Positions 20,461 through 30,702 of a stretch of 64,000 bases of DNA are shown in pieces; the first letter of the stretch is position 1; the number at the start of each line of letters is the position of its first letter. The position numbers and the translations under genes were made by a program. This DNA comes from Paralithodes platypus (taxonomy: Eukaryota > Arthropoda > Malacostraca > Decapoda > Lithodidae), in the NCBI GenBank assembly GCA_032716605.1, contig CM064545.1, forward strand, positions 10,378,479 to 10,442,478, given 5' to 3'. The notes beneath the pieces are model-generated. The model did no database searches. It was not told where the DNA came from and saw nothing but the letters and a program-made list of their open reading frames with translations.

Positions 20461-21338
20461 GGGAATCAGTGCACTTATATACAGTAAGTCGTCTGTGTGG
20501 CACGTGGTTCATATTCAGTCCCTTTTCTGATACTTACCCTACGATTACTTAGTTACTATTATCACATATTTGTTAATTTTTCATTGTATTGAAACATGTA
20601 GGCAATAAATTAACTCTTTGAATATGGGAGGCCTTTCCTGAACGTATTAATATCGTCTGATGATAGACAAAATAGAACATCAAGATATACTTTACAGAAG
20701 GAGATACTCGAGGTAGTTTTACCCCTCTTGACTATCAGAAGCCTTACCTATTTTGAATAAGATAGCCTGAAATTAACAATAATAAAATAGGAATGTCATT
20801 CATACTTGATGGGTACACTTTTTAATCCAGATGAAGAATATGATATATCGTAGCCGAATGTAATAAGTATTTTTCAGCCATAAAATATCGGCATTCGCTG
20901 TCTTTGTTCGCTGCTCAGCATTGTATTGTGTGTGTGTGTGTGTGTTTGTTAACTGCCTCTAACTCCGAGGGCCGAGTCACACGAACACTTTACCTCACTT
21001 TAGGACCGAGTTATACGATCTTTTTTTCGTGCAGCATTTAGGAACTCATTTATTATAGGTATCAGCATAAATACTAACGTTAGATGGAAATAGTTAGCTG
21101 GATTATAATGAAACTTGAATTCTGAAACAATAGTCAAGTTGCCAAAATGTTGACCCTGCAATGTTAATTACTGTAAAAAAAAATTGAGGAAATGTATTAT
21201 ATATGGTTAGGAGAGCAAAATTAGCTTGGTTGCTACTTGTGCAACCTTTAGCATTTCTCAGAATTCAAGATGGCGCCCTCTGCCATCTTGAATTTCGGCC
21301 AGTTTTCACCTTTGGATCTTGATGACATAGAGGGTCAT
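20461..21338. other. Unassigned; (GT)n tract and a perfect hairpin
   Basis: No gene recognised. Contains a (GT)n tract at about 20929-20945. At 21262-21294 is a perfect 13 bp inverted repeat (AATTCAAGATGGC and its complement, 7-base loop), 45 bp outside the left inverted repeat of the next element. Confidence 0.5.
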
Positions 21339-21468
21339 GTAATACCTCTCTTTAGGGGTTTTCCAGGACGGGGAGTCCATTTCCGGGGTTAATTTGTGGA
21401 TATAGGGTGAGTATCAAGGTCAAACCAGAGGTCAGAGATAAAATTTTGCCTAAAATCTGGAAAATCAC
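21339..21468 (+). repeat. Left long inverted repeat
   Basis: Runs from GTAATACCTCTCTTTAGGGG to aaaatcac. It pairs with the complement of 26067-26197 with six substitutions and one indel by eye. Confidence 0.9.
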
Positions 21469-21774
21469 CAATATTGACCGATTGTATGTGGTTCATTGTC
21501 TTTCTATTCCAGCATTTTACTAGGTTGGGTAGGTAGGTAAATATAATATGTTTGCTATGTCTACATATAGGTATATCCCGGGAATCATTATATATTTTGT
21601 ATTAAATTTTGTTTAGCAGGTTGAGCAATGGGTCAGAGTTTATTGAACACCAATATTCACCATGCATGCACTCCCCACGCTGTGCGATCAGTGGTTTAAC
21701 ATCTTTTCTTCTCATTTCAGATTGTGACAAACCAGTGTAATCAGCATTGATACCCCCAGGCTGTCACACTCATC

Positions 21775-24700
21775 ATGTCTGCTGGAGAAATGCCTGTTTA
21801 GTCCATGTAATGCCAGTGGAGCGCTGCAAACATTCAAGACCGTCGCTGTAAAGTGAAGCAGGAAGAACTGTACAGAACTCTCTCTGGAAGTAATATTCTA
21901 GCTCACAAGTCATGTTACTGTAGCTATACTTCGAGAAGTAGAAACAATGAACAGCCGAAGAGAAAGTCTACACTAAATGACAATGGTGTTTCCAAAAGAT
22001 TTTTGAAGTCTCAATGTAGTGACTTTGTTTTCAAGCGAGACTGTTTGCTGTGTGGGAAAGAATGTAAGCCGAAAGACAGCAAGAACCCACACAGCTGGGT
22101 GCAGGTCAGACAGTGTAAAACTGTAGATAGAAGTGGTGATATCACGTTCAAGCAACACTTGGAGGACATCTGTGATGAGAGACAGGACCAGTGGGCTAAT
22201 GAGGTAGTTGTTTGGCTCAGTGGGGTCATTGATCTGCATGCTTCTGACGCACAATACCATGTCTGCTGTTATGATAAATTTCGAGTTGTCCCAATGTCCT
22301 GCCCCACCATGACGGCGCCTGTGGAAGAGGCGCTGAGGTCTGTGGTCACGACGATGGCTGAAAATATGACAGAAACGTGGACGACAGCGGAGCTGTACTC
22401 CATGTACATCGCTGCTTCGGGCACTGTGACAAGAAGACAGTTTGTGTCCAACATCACAGATTACTTCGGCGCCAAGCTGCTTGTACTCCACATCGAGGGT
22501 TGTGAAAGCGTAGTTGGATTTAAAGCCAGCCTCGGACAGTTTATCAAAATTGCCAAGAAAAGCAGCAGCGACGATGACGAGCTGGAGAAGATGGTGAGGA
22601 AGATTCGTGGCGGGGTCAGGGCGACACATAGGCCTGGAGACTACAACCTTAGTGACTTTGTTCGTCACAAGATCATTGAAAACACCAGTGCTACTCTTCT
22701 TAAACTAGTATCTAGCCTTGTATCTGGAGGCAACATCACAAAGCCATCCCTGACCCTAGCTCAGTGCATTCTACAGTACATTTGCGGTGCCGGCAGAAAC
22801 CAGACTACACTCGGGCTCGCTGTGAAACTACATCACAAGCATGGTAGTTCAGAGCTCATCAAGACTCTCAATGAGCATGGTATCACAAGCACATATGATG
22901 AAGTGCTGTGCTTCCGCAAGTCAGTGGCCTAGTTCGTGTTGGACAACAAATCAGATTACCACAAGAAACTTGGCTTAAGCACAGAGATCGGCCCTATCTT
23001 CAGCTGGGCTGACAACAACGATTTGTACATTGCGAGCCCAAATGGAATGAAGAGCACCCACGCCATGGTCATGGAGTTCACCCAGCATCCTGCTGGTATC
23101 ATCAACACAGGAAACATTGGCGTGATGCAGCTGACTATTCCTCGACTCAAGAAACATGACATGTCCTCTGTGCGATTCACCCACCAGAGTATACAGCTGG
23201 AGCACTATAAGGGGCCTTCCAAGGTGAATCCACCCCTGCTTCCGATGAAAGCTCTGTCCGCTGAAGAGTTGCAGATTCAGTCCGCATCAGTCATGTTCAG
23301 TCAGGAGCGAGATGCGGCATGTTTTGTCACAAGTCCACGGGAAATAAGCCAGTTGAGTGGGCAGGCTTCAATGCTCAGCAAGACCGATTGGTGGCAGGTT
23401 CTGCCCAGAAGCCCAAGACACTGGTCGTGTTCGGACCGATGATCGACTCACCGCCTGCTCATCCCGACACTGTAATAACTACACTTGTGTATCTTGAGAG
23501 GACTCTCAATAGCTTTGGGATGCAGTACACTAACCTCCCAGTTGACCTCCAACTGTATCAGACTGCATGCCTAGTTCAATGGAACGACCCTCTGCGCTGG
23601 ACCGGCGTCATACTTCACCCAGGTATGATGCACACTCTCATGAGTTTCCTGGGCTGTATAGGAAAACTGATGAAGGCATCTGGTGTGGACATTCTCATCA
23701 GTGCAGCGTTTGCTGGCATCACCAGCATTATCAACGGAAAGGCCTGGACCAATGCTCTACGGGCATACCGTCTCATCATTGCCGTGTTGCTGCAGAATTT
23801 GTTCTCGAATGGCGCCAAGACTTATGAGGAGCAGAGTGTCTACCTGGAGTCAGTCAGACAACACCCGACTGGGAGGCTATGGGAGGACTGCCTTGTCAAA
23901 CCGACATTGTTGTTGCTTATGTTCCTGCGCGGAGAGAGGAACGGTGAATTTCTACTCCAACAGAACTGTCTCAAGGAGATGCTGCCATACTTCTTCGCAG
24001 CAGGTCATCAGAACTATGCCCGCTATCTGAGCTGGTAAGTGCGACAGATGGAGAACCTTCCCCAGCATGCCAAAGAGGACCTACTAGCATTGATATAGCC
24101 ACTGCCTTCCAGTTTGAACTGAGTCCGGTCCCTCCAGCCCTTATCAACGAGTACGGCTGCTTGAGGAAGGGTGACAAGGCAGTGCTCGTCAAATCTCTTG
24201 GCGTCTTTGTCATGACTCAATCTGCTCCAGATGTGGTGCTGGTTGATGGCGGTCAGCTTCTGTACCACGTTGTATGGCCAGTCTCCGGGACTACAGGAGA
24301 CCTGGCTGCAAGTTTTGGCACTAGACTGGCCCACTACTCTCCTGTCTCCAAGAAAATAGTTCTGTTCGACAGATATGTCCAAGAAGCTCCCAGTGCAAAG
24401 GACCACGAGCGAACAAGAAGAGGAAGAGCCAAGGAAGTTCGGCTAACCGCAAATACTCCCCTTCCATGTCGAGAAGCTATTCTTCACAATTCCAAGAACA
24501 AGAATCTGCTCAACAACATTCTATGCGGCTATCAACTTCCACACAATATTCAACTCATCAACAAGCTGGAATGTGTCGTTACCCATGACGAGGCAGACAT
24601 AACCCTCTGCAGCCACGTGCTGAAAGCAGTGGAAGAAGGCACCGAGACCATCCGCATCCTCAGTGATGACACTGATGTCTTTGTTCTCTTGGTGTACTGG

Positions 24701-25451
24701 ACATCGCGGATGCGAGTTTCCACCAAGATTGAAATGGAAAAATGGAATGGGGATGTCTTGGACATCAACGAAACTGTTTGGCGGTTAGGCCCGAGAAAGT
24801 GCAGCCAACTTCTTGGTGTCCATGCACTGTCAGGCTGCGATACAGTATCATACCCCATTGGAAAGGGAAAGCTGTCAGCACTCAAACTCCTAGAGATAGA
24901 TATACCATGTCTCGATGAAGTGCTCAGACAGCCAAGCGTGACCCACACTCAGTTGCAGGAGACAGCATGCACCTTCTTCTTACCACTCTACGGACAAAAG
25001 AGCTGTACAACAATGAATGACACACGTGCTCACTTCTACCGTGCCCGTAAAAAGTCTCCAGCACTGAAGAAACTGCCACCGACTGATGCGAACCTGCAGC
25101 TGCACGTGCTCCGAGCTCATCTTCAGATGCTACTGTGGAAGGCAGCGGACCAACGTGATCCACCTGTAGAAGCTAGAAATATTGCCAACTTTGGTTGGAA
25201 CATCGAAAGCTCCACCATCACACCGGCCATCTCAACAGCGCCAGTTGCTCCCCAAGCACTCCTGGAAGTAGTTAGCTGTAGCTGCACTGCAGAGGGCTTG
25301 CAGTGGCACACGATGCAGCTGCAGCAGTGCAGGCCTTTCATGCACGGACTACTGTAAGTGCGAGGGAGGAGACATTTGCTGTAGTCCTTTCACCTGGAAG
25401 CACATGGATATAGAAGACGAAGAAGGGGAGCTAGATGTGGATAATGAATAA
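21775..25451 (+). pseudogene. FEN/XPG-like (PIN-fold) nuclease with Cys-rich ends, broken
   Basis: The protein starts with a Cys/His-rich zinc-binding-looking region (KCLFSPCNASG, HKSCYCSYTS, CLLCGKEC, HVCCYDKF; 21790-22280) and has a long middle part. From 24161 it shows a set that matches FEN/XPG nucleases in order: VVLVDGGQLLYH (first Asp), KIVLFDRY, the basic KDHERTRRGRAKEVR helix, ILSDDTDVFVLL (D-D) and HALSGCDTVS...GKGK (Asp plus a helix-hairpin-like GxGK). A CXC-type tail follows (RCSCSSAG, CKCEGGDICC). I recall multi-copy invertebrate proteins of this kind with no assigned role. Lesions: a frame change at about 21850, TAG at 22930, a shift at about 23310, TAA at 24036, loss or a junction at about 24090, and a shift at about 25305. 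The nuclease assignment is inference from motifs. Confidence 0.6.
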
Positions 25452-25474
25452 ACAAACATATGATTCACTTCTTT

Positions 25475-26017
25475 TATATATATATATATATATATACCCC
25501 CATTGAGATGGAGAGACTGTGTAAGAAAGGCTTTGGATGATAGAGGAATGACTATAGATCAGGCAGGGGAAGTGGTGGTGGACAGGAGTGAATGGAGAAT
25601 GCTTGTGAATAGTTGAGTGAACACATGGTCATTTGGAGTAAGGGGTCGGGCGCAAGTTCGACTAGATAATAGTCCATCAGGCGCCTGGCCCGGGGGGACG
25701 ATTAATATGAAGGGTGTGCCTGGAAGTGTGGTGGGAGGCTTGTGGCTTTGGCTCCGCTGCATGTCTGCCTGCCGAGATCGGAACCTCTCCGGGTGGTCAG
25801 GGGCCGGGGGAGTGCTGGAGCGACCTTGGTAACCCTGGTCTCTGGGTCTTCTCCTGAGTGACCTGGATGTGTGTGAGTTTGTGTTTTTTATCTGTGTTTA
25901 TTTTTTGTTTTATGTTGTTTTTGTGTTTTCCCTGTTCTTGCTCTGTCTTGAGTCGGCTACCCCCAAAATGGGGATTGGGCCTGAGCATATAGATAGATAG
26001 ATAGATATATATATATT
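25475..26017 (+). mobile_element. RTE-like LINE 3' fragment inserted in a (TA)n tract
   Basis: 25497-26004 matches 12131-12640 almost base for base: the last codons of the RT, the 3' UTR and the ATAGATAG tail. (TA)n lies on both sides (25475-25496 and about 26004-26017), as expected if the LINE landed in a TA microsatellite. The insertion is inside the inverted-repeat element and is therefore younger than it. Confidence 0.85.
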
Positions 26018-26066
26018 TGCATATTGTAGTGGCTGAGAAAAATATTCATATTCAAACCACATAAAT

Positions 26067-26197
26067 GTGATTTTTCCAGATTTTAGGTAAAATTTGATCT
26101 TTGACCTCTGGTTTGACCTTGATACTCACCCTATATCCACAAATTAACCCCAGAAATTGACTCCCCGTCCTGGAAAACCCCTAAAAAGAGGTATTAC
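26067..26197 (-). repeat. Right long inverted repeat
   Basis: Complement of 21339-21468, about 95% identical; outer end gaggtattac, followed by repeat R1. Confidence 0.9.
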
Positions 26198-26255
26198 CTA
26201 ACTCGAACTGCAAACTTACCTGACTATAGAGCGATTTAAAGTTGACTGAAAATAA

Positions 26256-26664
26256 CAACAACATGAGTGAGAACTGAGCGATCTCTGCCATACCCATAGC
26301 TTACTCTGACTTTTCCTTTTACTTATATATTTTCTAGATCTCAAGTGACGGCGTCTTTTCCGTGGATTGACCTCCCAATATACCAAGATTGGAAGCCAAA
26401 GCGCACTTTTTCCTTTGCCCCTCAACTCTCTCTTCATAATTGCTGAAGGGCACAGGGCCCTGGGTGGGGCTTTGGTTTCCCGGGCGTTTCCGCACCCTCC
26501 TCAGCTCACCGCCATGGAGTGGCTTCGGTCACCCAGGCTTTATTGTGGTCTGCAGGAAGGGTTCTGTGGGGGCGCTCGGTTATGGCCTTGGCCTTGCTCG
26601 GGGCTTTGGGGCTGTTCGGCCAGGCAGCTTGGGGAACAGCAACAACAACAACAACAACATGAGT
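26256..26664 (+). mobile_element. SINE-like retroposon with (AAC)n tail and 12 bp duplication
   Basis: AACAACATGAGT occurs at both ends of a ~385 bp insert and is single (aatagcaatatgggt) in R1 copy 1, which proves insertion. The insert ends in (CAA)n/(AAC)n, the tail expected for a LINE-mobilised retroposon. The body (a GC-rich second half, 26440-26640) shows no clear tRNA-type A and B boxes, so the source RNA is unknown. Confidence 0.6.
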
Positions 26665-26742
26665 AGAAAAGTATACATCTACAATACATAAACCGATATT
26701 AAAAACACGAAATTAATGAAATACAACAATTCATATGAAATA

Positions 26743-27022
26743 ATTATATGACAGGACAAACTATCATAATTATATGACAGGACAAACTATCATAATTATA
26801 TGACAGGACAAACTATCATAATTATATGACAGGACAAACTATCATAATTATATGACAGGACAAACTATCATAATTATATGACAGGACAAACTATCATACT
26901 ATCATAATTATATGACAGGACAAACTATCATATATGACAGGACAAACTATCATAATTATATGACAGGACAAACTATCATGACAGGACAAACTATCATAAT
27001 TATATGACAGGACAAACTATCA
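26743..27022 (+). repeat. Minisatellite, about 26 bp units
   Basis: About ten tandem units ending ATATGACAGGACAAACTATC, some missing the leading ataatt. A single related unit (gacaggacaacctatc) flanks the other, unrelated array in R1 copy 2. Confidence 0.95.
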
Positions 27023-27570
27023 TTTTTTTTTGTTCATACCACAGATCAATAAAAACTTGAAAGACAGCAAAACGTTACAATAAGTATTTTTTCTTATGTG
27101 TGTATGGAGGAGACAACCGGCAGGCTGCCTGTAACAAGTGTCTCCCCCAAAGCCAAATGAGTGATAGAGAGCCAAATTCAATGATCGTTGGGGTCATAAT
27201 GCCTGACCACACGGAATATAAAGCAGTCTAAGTCATAGTATGAAGGAAAAATTAATTAAGGGAGAGAGTTTGTTGAGTAGAAGAAAGACCGATAAAATTT
27301 GCTAATTCTTGGTTTGGGGAGCTGGACAGAATACGAGTGGGTCTGTGTTGAAAGGTGGGCCACTTGCCGCAGGAGAGGGGGTATGCACTGAGAGTGCTCT
27401 GAAGAACAGTGATTGTTGCAATACTGATAGAAGAGTGAAACATTTCATAATCTGTGCTTGTCAACTGGTCAACATTTAACGAAAAGGTCTGTGATAACTA
27501 AAATGCATAGATGGAAAGTTTACAGAGCATTCAAATCCAAAAAAAGAGAAGCAATGTTCATGTTAGTATT

Positions 27571-29616
27571 TCAATCAATTCTATCTATCTATCTATTGCC
27601 TGACGCCGTGATCACCGAAGGGGTGGTCACGAACGAACCGCCCCCATGCACGCCTGTTCTCAGTCAGTCGACGCCCCTCCTCCCAACAAGCACTGCCTTC
27701 ATTCATATACTTCCTCACTCCATCCTTCCACCTCTCCTTCGGTCTACCTCTCCCTCTCTGTCCTTCCACCTCGCTCTCGTACACCCTCTTAGTCATTCTC
27801 TCGCTTCCCATACGTTCCATATGGCTGAACCACCTCAAGTTGTTCCTTTCCACACTTTCAAGCACATCTACCTCCACACGACACCTCCTTCTTACTTCCT
27901 CATTCGTCTGTCTATCCCTCCATGTAACTCCGCACTCACTTCTCAAGTAACTCATTTCCACCGCTCTCACTCTTGGTCTGAATTTCTTGCCGAACGTCCA
28001 TGCTTTGCTTCCGTAAGTTAGTGTCGGGATTACCACACTGTCATGCAAGGACTTCTTCAGTTCCATACTGACCACTCTATTTCTTGTTACTGCTTTGAAC
28101 GTTCCTACAACCCTCTTCCCCTGTTGGACCCCCTTCCCCACTTCTTCTTCTATAGTCCTATCTTTACTCAACACACTGCCCAGATACTTAAAAGAGCTGA
28201 CGATCTCCATATCCTGACCGTTCAACTTCACCTCACACTCTGTAACTTCACCCCTTTCGAAGACCATAACCTTGCTCTTCCCCGCATTTACCTTCATATC
28301 CCGTTTTTCGCACACTGTTCCAAACTCATTTATCAGACCCTGTAACTCCCATTCATTATCGCTCATCAGAACTGTATCATCGCAAACAGCAGTATAGGCA
28401 TCTTCCACTCATTTCCCTCCCTTTTCAGCGATCCACCAACATCCACTGCTCTTCCTAGGATTTCTTTCATGACTCCATCCATATATACAGTAAACAACCA
28501 CGGGACATCACACACCCCTGTTTCAACCCAACACTCAGGTCAAAGAACTCCCTCTGCTCATTCTCCACACGTACTGCTGCCTTTGCACCCTCATACATGC
28601 TCTTCACTGCTTTCAGCAACTTGCCATCTACTCTGTATATTCAAAGTATTTTCCACATGCCTTCTCTATCCACTCTGTCATAGGCCTTTTCCATGTCCAT
28701 AAAGGCAACATACACCTTTTGTTGCTTCTCCAGATATTTCTCCACAACACAATTCAGGGTAAAAATCTGATCTACACATCCTCTTCCCTTCCTAAAACCT
28801 CCCTGCTCGTCGCCTATCCATTTCTCCGTTTGTCACTCTCACTCTCTCAATCACTACTCTACTGTACACCTTCCCTACTACGCTTACAAGACATATTCCT
28901 CGGTGGTTACCACACACTCCTCTTTCCCCTTTGCCCTTATATAGGGGGACTATTATGCCAGTCTTCCAGTCATCAGGTGCATTCCCCTTCTCCCATGCTA
29001 GTTTGCACATTTTCCATACCCATTCGATCACCATCTCACTACCAAACCTCAACATTTCCCCACACACTCCATCTGTTCCTGGTGCTTTCCCCAACTTCAC
29101 TCTTTTCATAGCTTCCCACACTTCTGACCTCCTGATCCCCACCTCCTCCTCCGCTACTTCTCCTCTTCTCCCTCCCATACCATATCCAACTATGTTTGCT
29201 TGCTCTTCATTCCTTACATTTAGCAACTCATTGAAGTACTCCCTCCATCTTTCGACTCTCTCTTGCTTCTCGGCTAGCATTCTCCCATTCATATCTTTCA
29301 CAACCTTACTGTTTCCCTTGCTACCTTCCCTAGCTTTCTTGACTTCTTTCCAGAACAGTTTCTTACACTCCCTCCATTTTATACTCAGATTCCTTCCAAA
29401 TTTCTCATCTACTCTTCTCTTACTTTCCTTCACTACTCTCTTCACCACTCTCTTTCTCTCCATGTACCTCGCTCGCTTCTGCCTCTCCACATCTTCATTC
29501 CCTCTACTACCCAACCACTCTCTATACACTTTCTTCTTATCTTCCACAGCTATTTTTACCTCTTCTCTCCACCATGCTGTACCTTTCACTCCCCTCCCTC
29601 TTCTCCTCAATAAATT
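27571..29616 (-). mobile_element. RTE-like LINE, 5'-truncated, nested in R1
   Basis: A near-perfect 10 bp target duplication (TCAATCAATT at 27571-27580, TCAATAAATT at 29607-29616) flanks a minus-strand LINE. Its tail is (ATAG)n, read as ctatctatctat on the plus strand. R1 copy 2 preserves the empty site. It is related to, but clearly older than, the element at 10888-12646. Confidence 0.85.
27593..29606 (-). pseudogene. RTE-like LINE reverse transcriptase, broken
   Basis: On the minus strand, 28792-29610 encodes the region before the RT (WWREEVKIAVEDKKKVYREW), RT block 0-1 (KLGKAPGTDGVCGEMLRFGS) and WKTGIIVPLYKGKGERG. The 28410-28790 stretch holds, in broken frames, FMDMEKAYDRVDREGMWK (motif A) and SVGLKQGCVMS (motif B). 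27593-28408 carries a degenerate catalytic CDDTVLM where FADD is expected, FKYLGSVLSKD, and the C-terminal TLTYGSKAWTF block. At least two frame changes and the altered catalytic motif make it inactive. The endonuclease was never included in this copy. Confidence 0.8.
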
Positions 29617-29680
29617 ACGATTGATAATAATTATGTAGGACTTTTGAGGTTAGAGTAGTTGACACAAAAGGTATTTCCGG
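29607..29680 (+). repeat. Repeat R1, copy 3, right part
   Basis: taaattacgatt through agtagttgacacaaaa matches 20393-20450; homology ends just after. Confidence 0.75.
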
Positions 29681-30249
29681 ATACGGACATTTTCGATCGA
29701 CAAATATGTTTGTGGCAGCACTATGAGGCGCTATTATGTATATAATTGACAACTATATTGAGTTTGAATGATATAATGACCATGATCTACATTCTAATAA
29801 TAACATATATTTAGAAGCCTCCAAAATTAACATTAGATATTCCAGAATATAGTTGCCCAGAGAAGTGGCCGGGGGAACGTAACCGAGTTAATCCTATTTT
29901 TTTTTTTTTTTCTATATTCCAACTTACTTCCTCTCGGGCATAGGCTGAGAGCCTTAACATTCACCGCTTTACAATGAACAGTGAAGCCCGTGAGGTGTTG
30001 TTCCAGTTGAGGGAGTGAGACATGTGAAGCACGTAGAGCACAACGAGCACCTGCCATCTTGCCTTCACATGAGGCACGGTGCTCACTCATGGCCCGAAAC
30101 GACCCCATCTCTGAAATCCACCCTTCGCATTCCCGCATGCTTCACGTCTCACCCGCTACACTCGGACTCGCACACTTACACACACACAACCGCCACCTGT
30201 TGAGCACGATAAACTCACCAGGCATATTTTGGAATCTGGGAATATTCAT
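29681..30249. other. Unassigned stretch with poly(T) at 29897-29911
   Basis: A 15-base T run followed by about 330 bp of GC-balanced sequence could be a minus-strand retroposed transcript (poly(A) on that strand). I see no matching target duplication and do not recognise the ORF at 29833-30138. Confidence 0.3.
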
Positions 30250-30455
30250 GACAGTGCTACTTTAATCAGGGGAAAACAATGAGGGTATTTTATTGACGTT
30301 TCGGTGGGGCTGTGTGGTAATGCACTGATACTAGGTACGCACACAATTCCATCCCAATAATAGCTTTTCCATTGATACATCGGGATTTGAACCCGGGGAC
30401 CTTGGATTACCAGGCCAGTGGCAAGACCCACTCCACCACACCTCCCCTGATATAA
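30250..30455 (-). mobile_element. tRNA-derived SINE
   Basis: On the minus strand, from about 30450, the sequence reads as a tRNA-like head. An A-box-like GTGTGGTGGAGTGGGTC is followed about 35 bases later by GGGTTCAAATCCC, a good B box (GGTTCRANNCC). A non-tRNA body extends to about 30250. The acceptor arm does not pair well, so this is a SINE rather than a working tRNA gene. Confidence 0.65.
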
Positions 30456-30702
30456 TAATAATTATATATACCTTTTCCTACTCTCAATCCTTCTATTGGT
30501 CACCATCATTATGTATTCTTCACACACTAAAACACAAGGACATTCGCACGTAGACAGCCTAGTTGACAAAATGCTTCACTAGTATTAATATATTTTGTTT
30601 ATGATTTGCTCCTTGAATATGGGCTATATATACTGTATCTCTCTCTCTCTCTCTCTCTCATATGGAAGTCTTATATATACTGAATGGGTCAGACAATGTG
30701 GA
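30456..30702. other. Unassigned AT-rich stretch with (CT)n
   Basis: (CT)n at 30640-30659; nothing else recognised. Confidence 0.4.

Larger units (their letters stand above)
21339..26197 (+). mobile_element. Inverted-repeat-bounded element carrying a FEN/XPG-like nuclease gene (candidate new transposon)
   Basis: The 130-131 bp inverted repeats at 21339-21468 and 26067-26197 are about 95% identical. They enclose one gene (21775-25451) and a later LINE insertion (25497-26004). Without the LINE the unit is about 4.3 kb. Both outer ends read GTAATACCTCT. I could not find a target duplication: the flanks are gggtcat and ctaactcg. The right flank is repeat R1, so that edge is well placed. A second copy of the gene, more than 99% identical, lies at 63251-64000. 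I do not recognise this as a described superfamily; the link between the gene and the inverted repeats is inference from position. Confidence 0.6.
26198..27580 (+). repeat. Repeat R1, copy 3, left part
   Basis: The longest copy of R1. Homology to copy 1 covers 26201-26268 and 26665-26742; homology to copy 2 covers 27025-27580. It contains a SINE-like insert (26269-26652) and a 26 bp minisatellite (26743-27022). The RTE-like LINE at 27581-29606 interrupts it. Confidence 0.75.

Noticed and set aside
24035..24115. Possible short intron (GTAAGT...CTTCCAG) in the nuclease gene
   Set aside because: The interval reads as coding-like sequence after one stop codon (VRQMENLPQHAKEDLL), so a nonsense mutation plus a small loss explains it as well; kept only as an open option.
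26743..27022. Regular ~26 bp repeats that could suggest a CRISPR array
   Set aside because: Units are directly tandem with no unique spacers, and the DNA is eukaryotic; it is a minisatellite.
30380..30450. Functional tRNA gene on the minus strand
   Set aside because: B box is good but the acceptor and D arms do not pair, and a non-tRNA body is attached; a SINE is the better reading.
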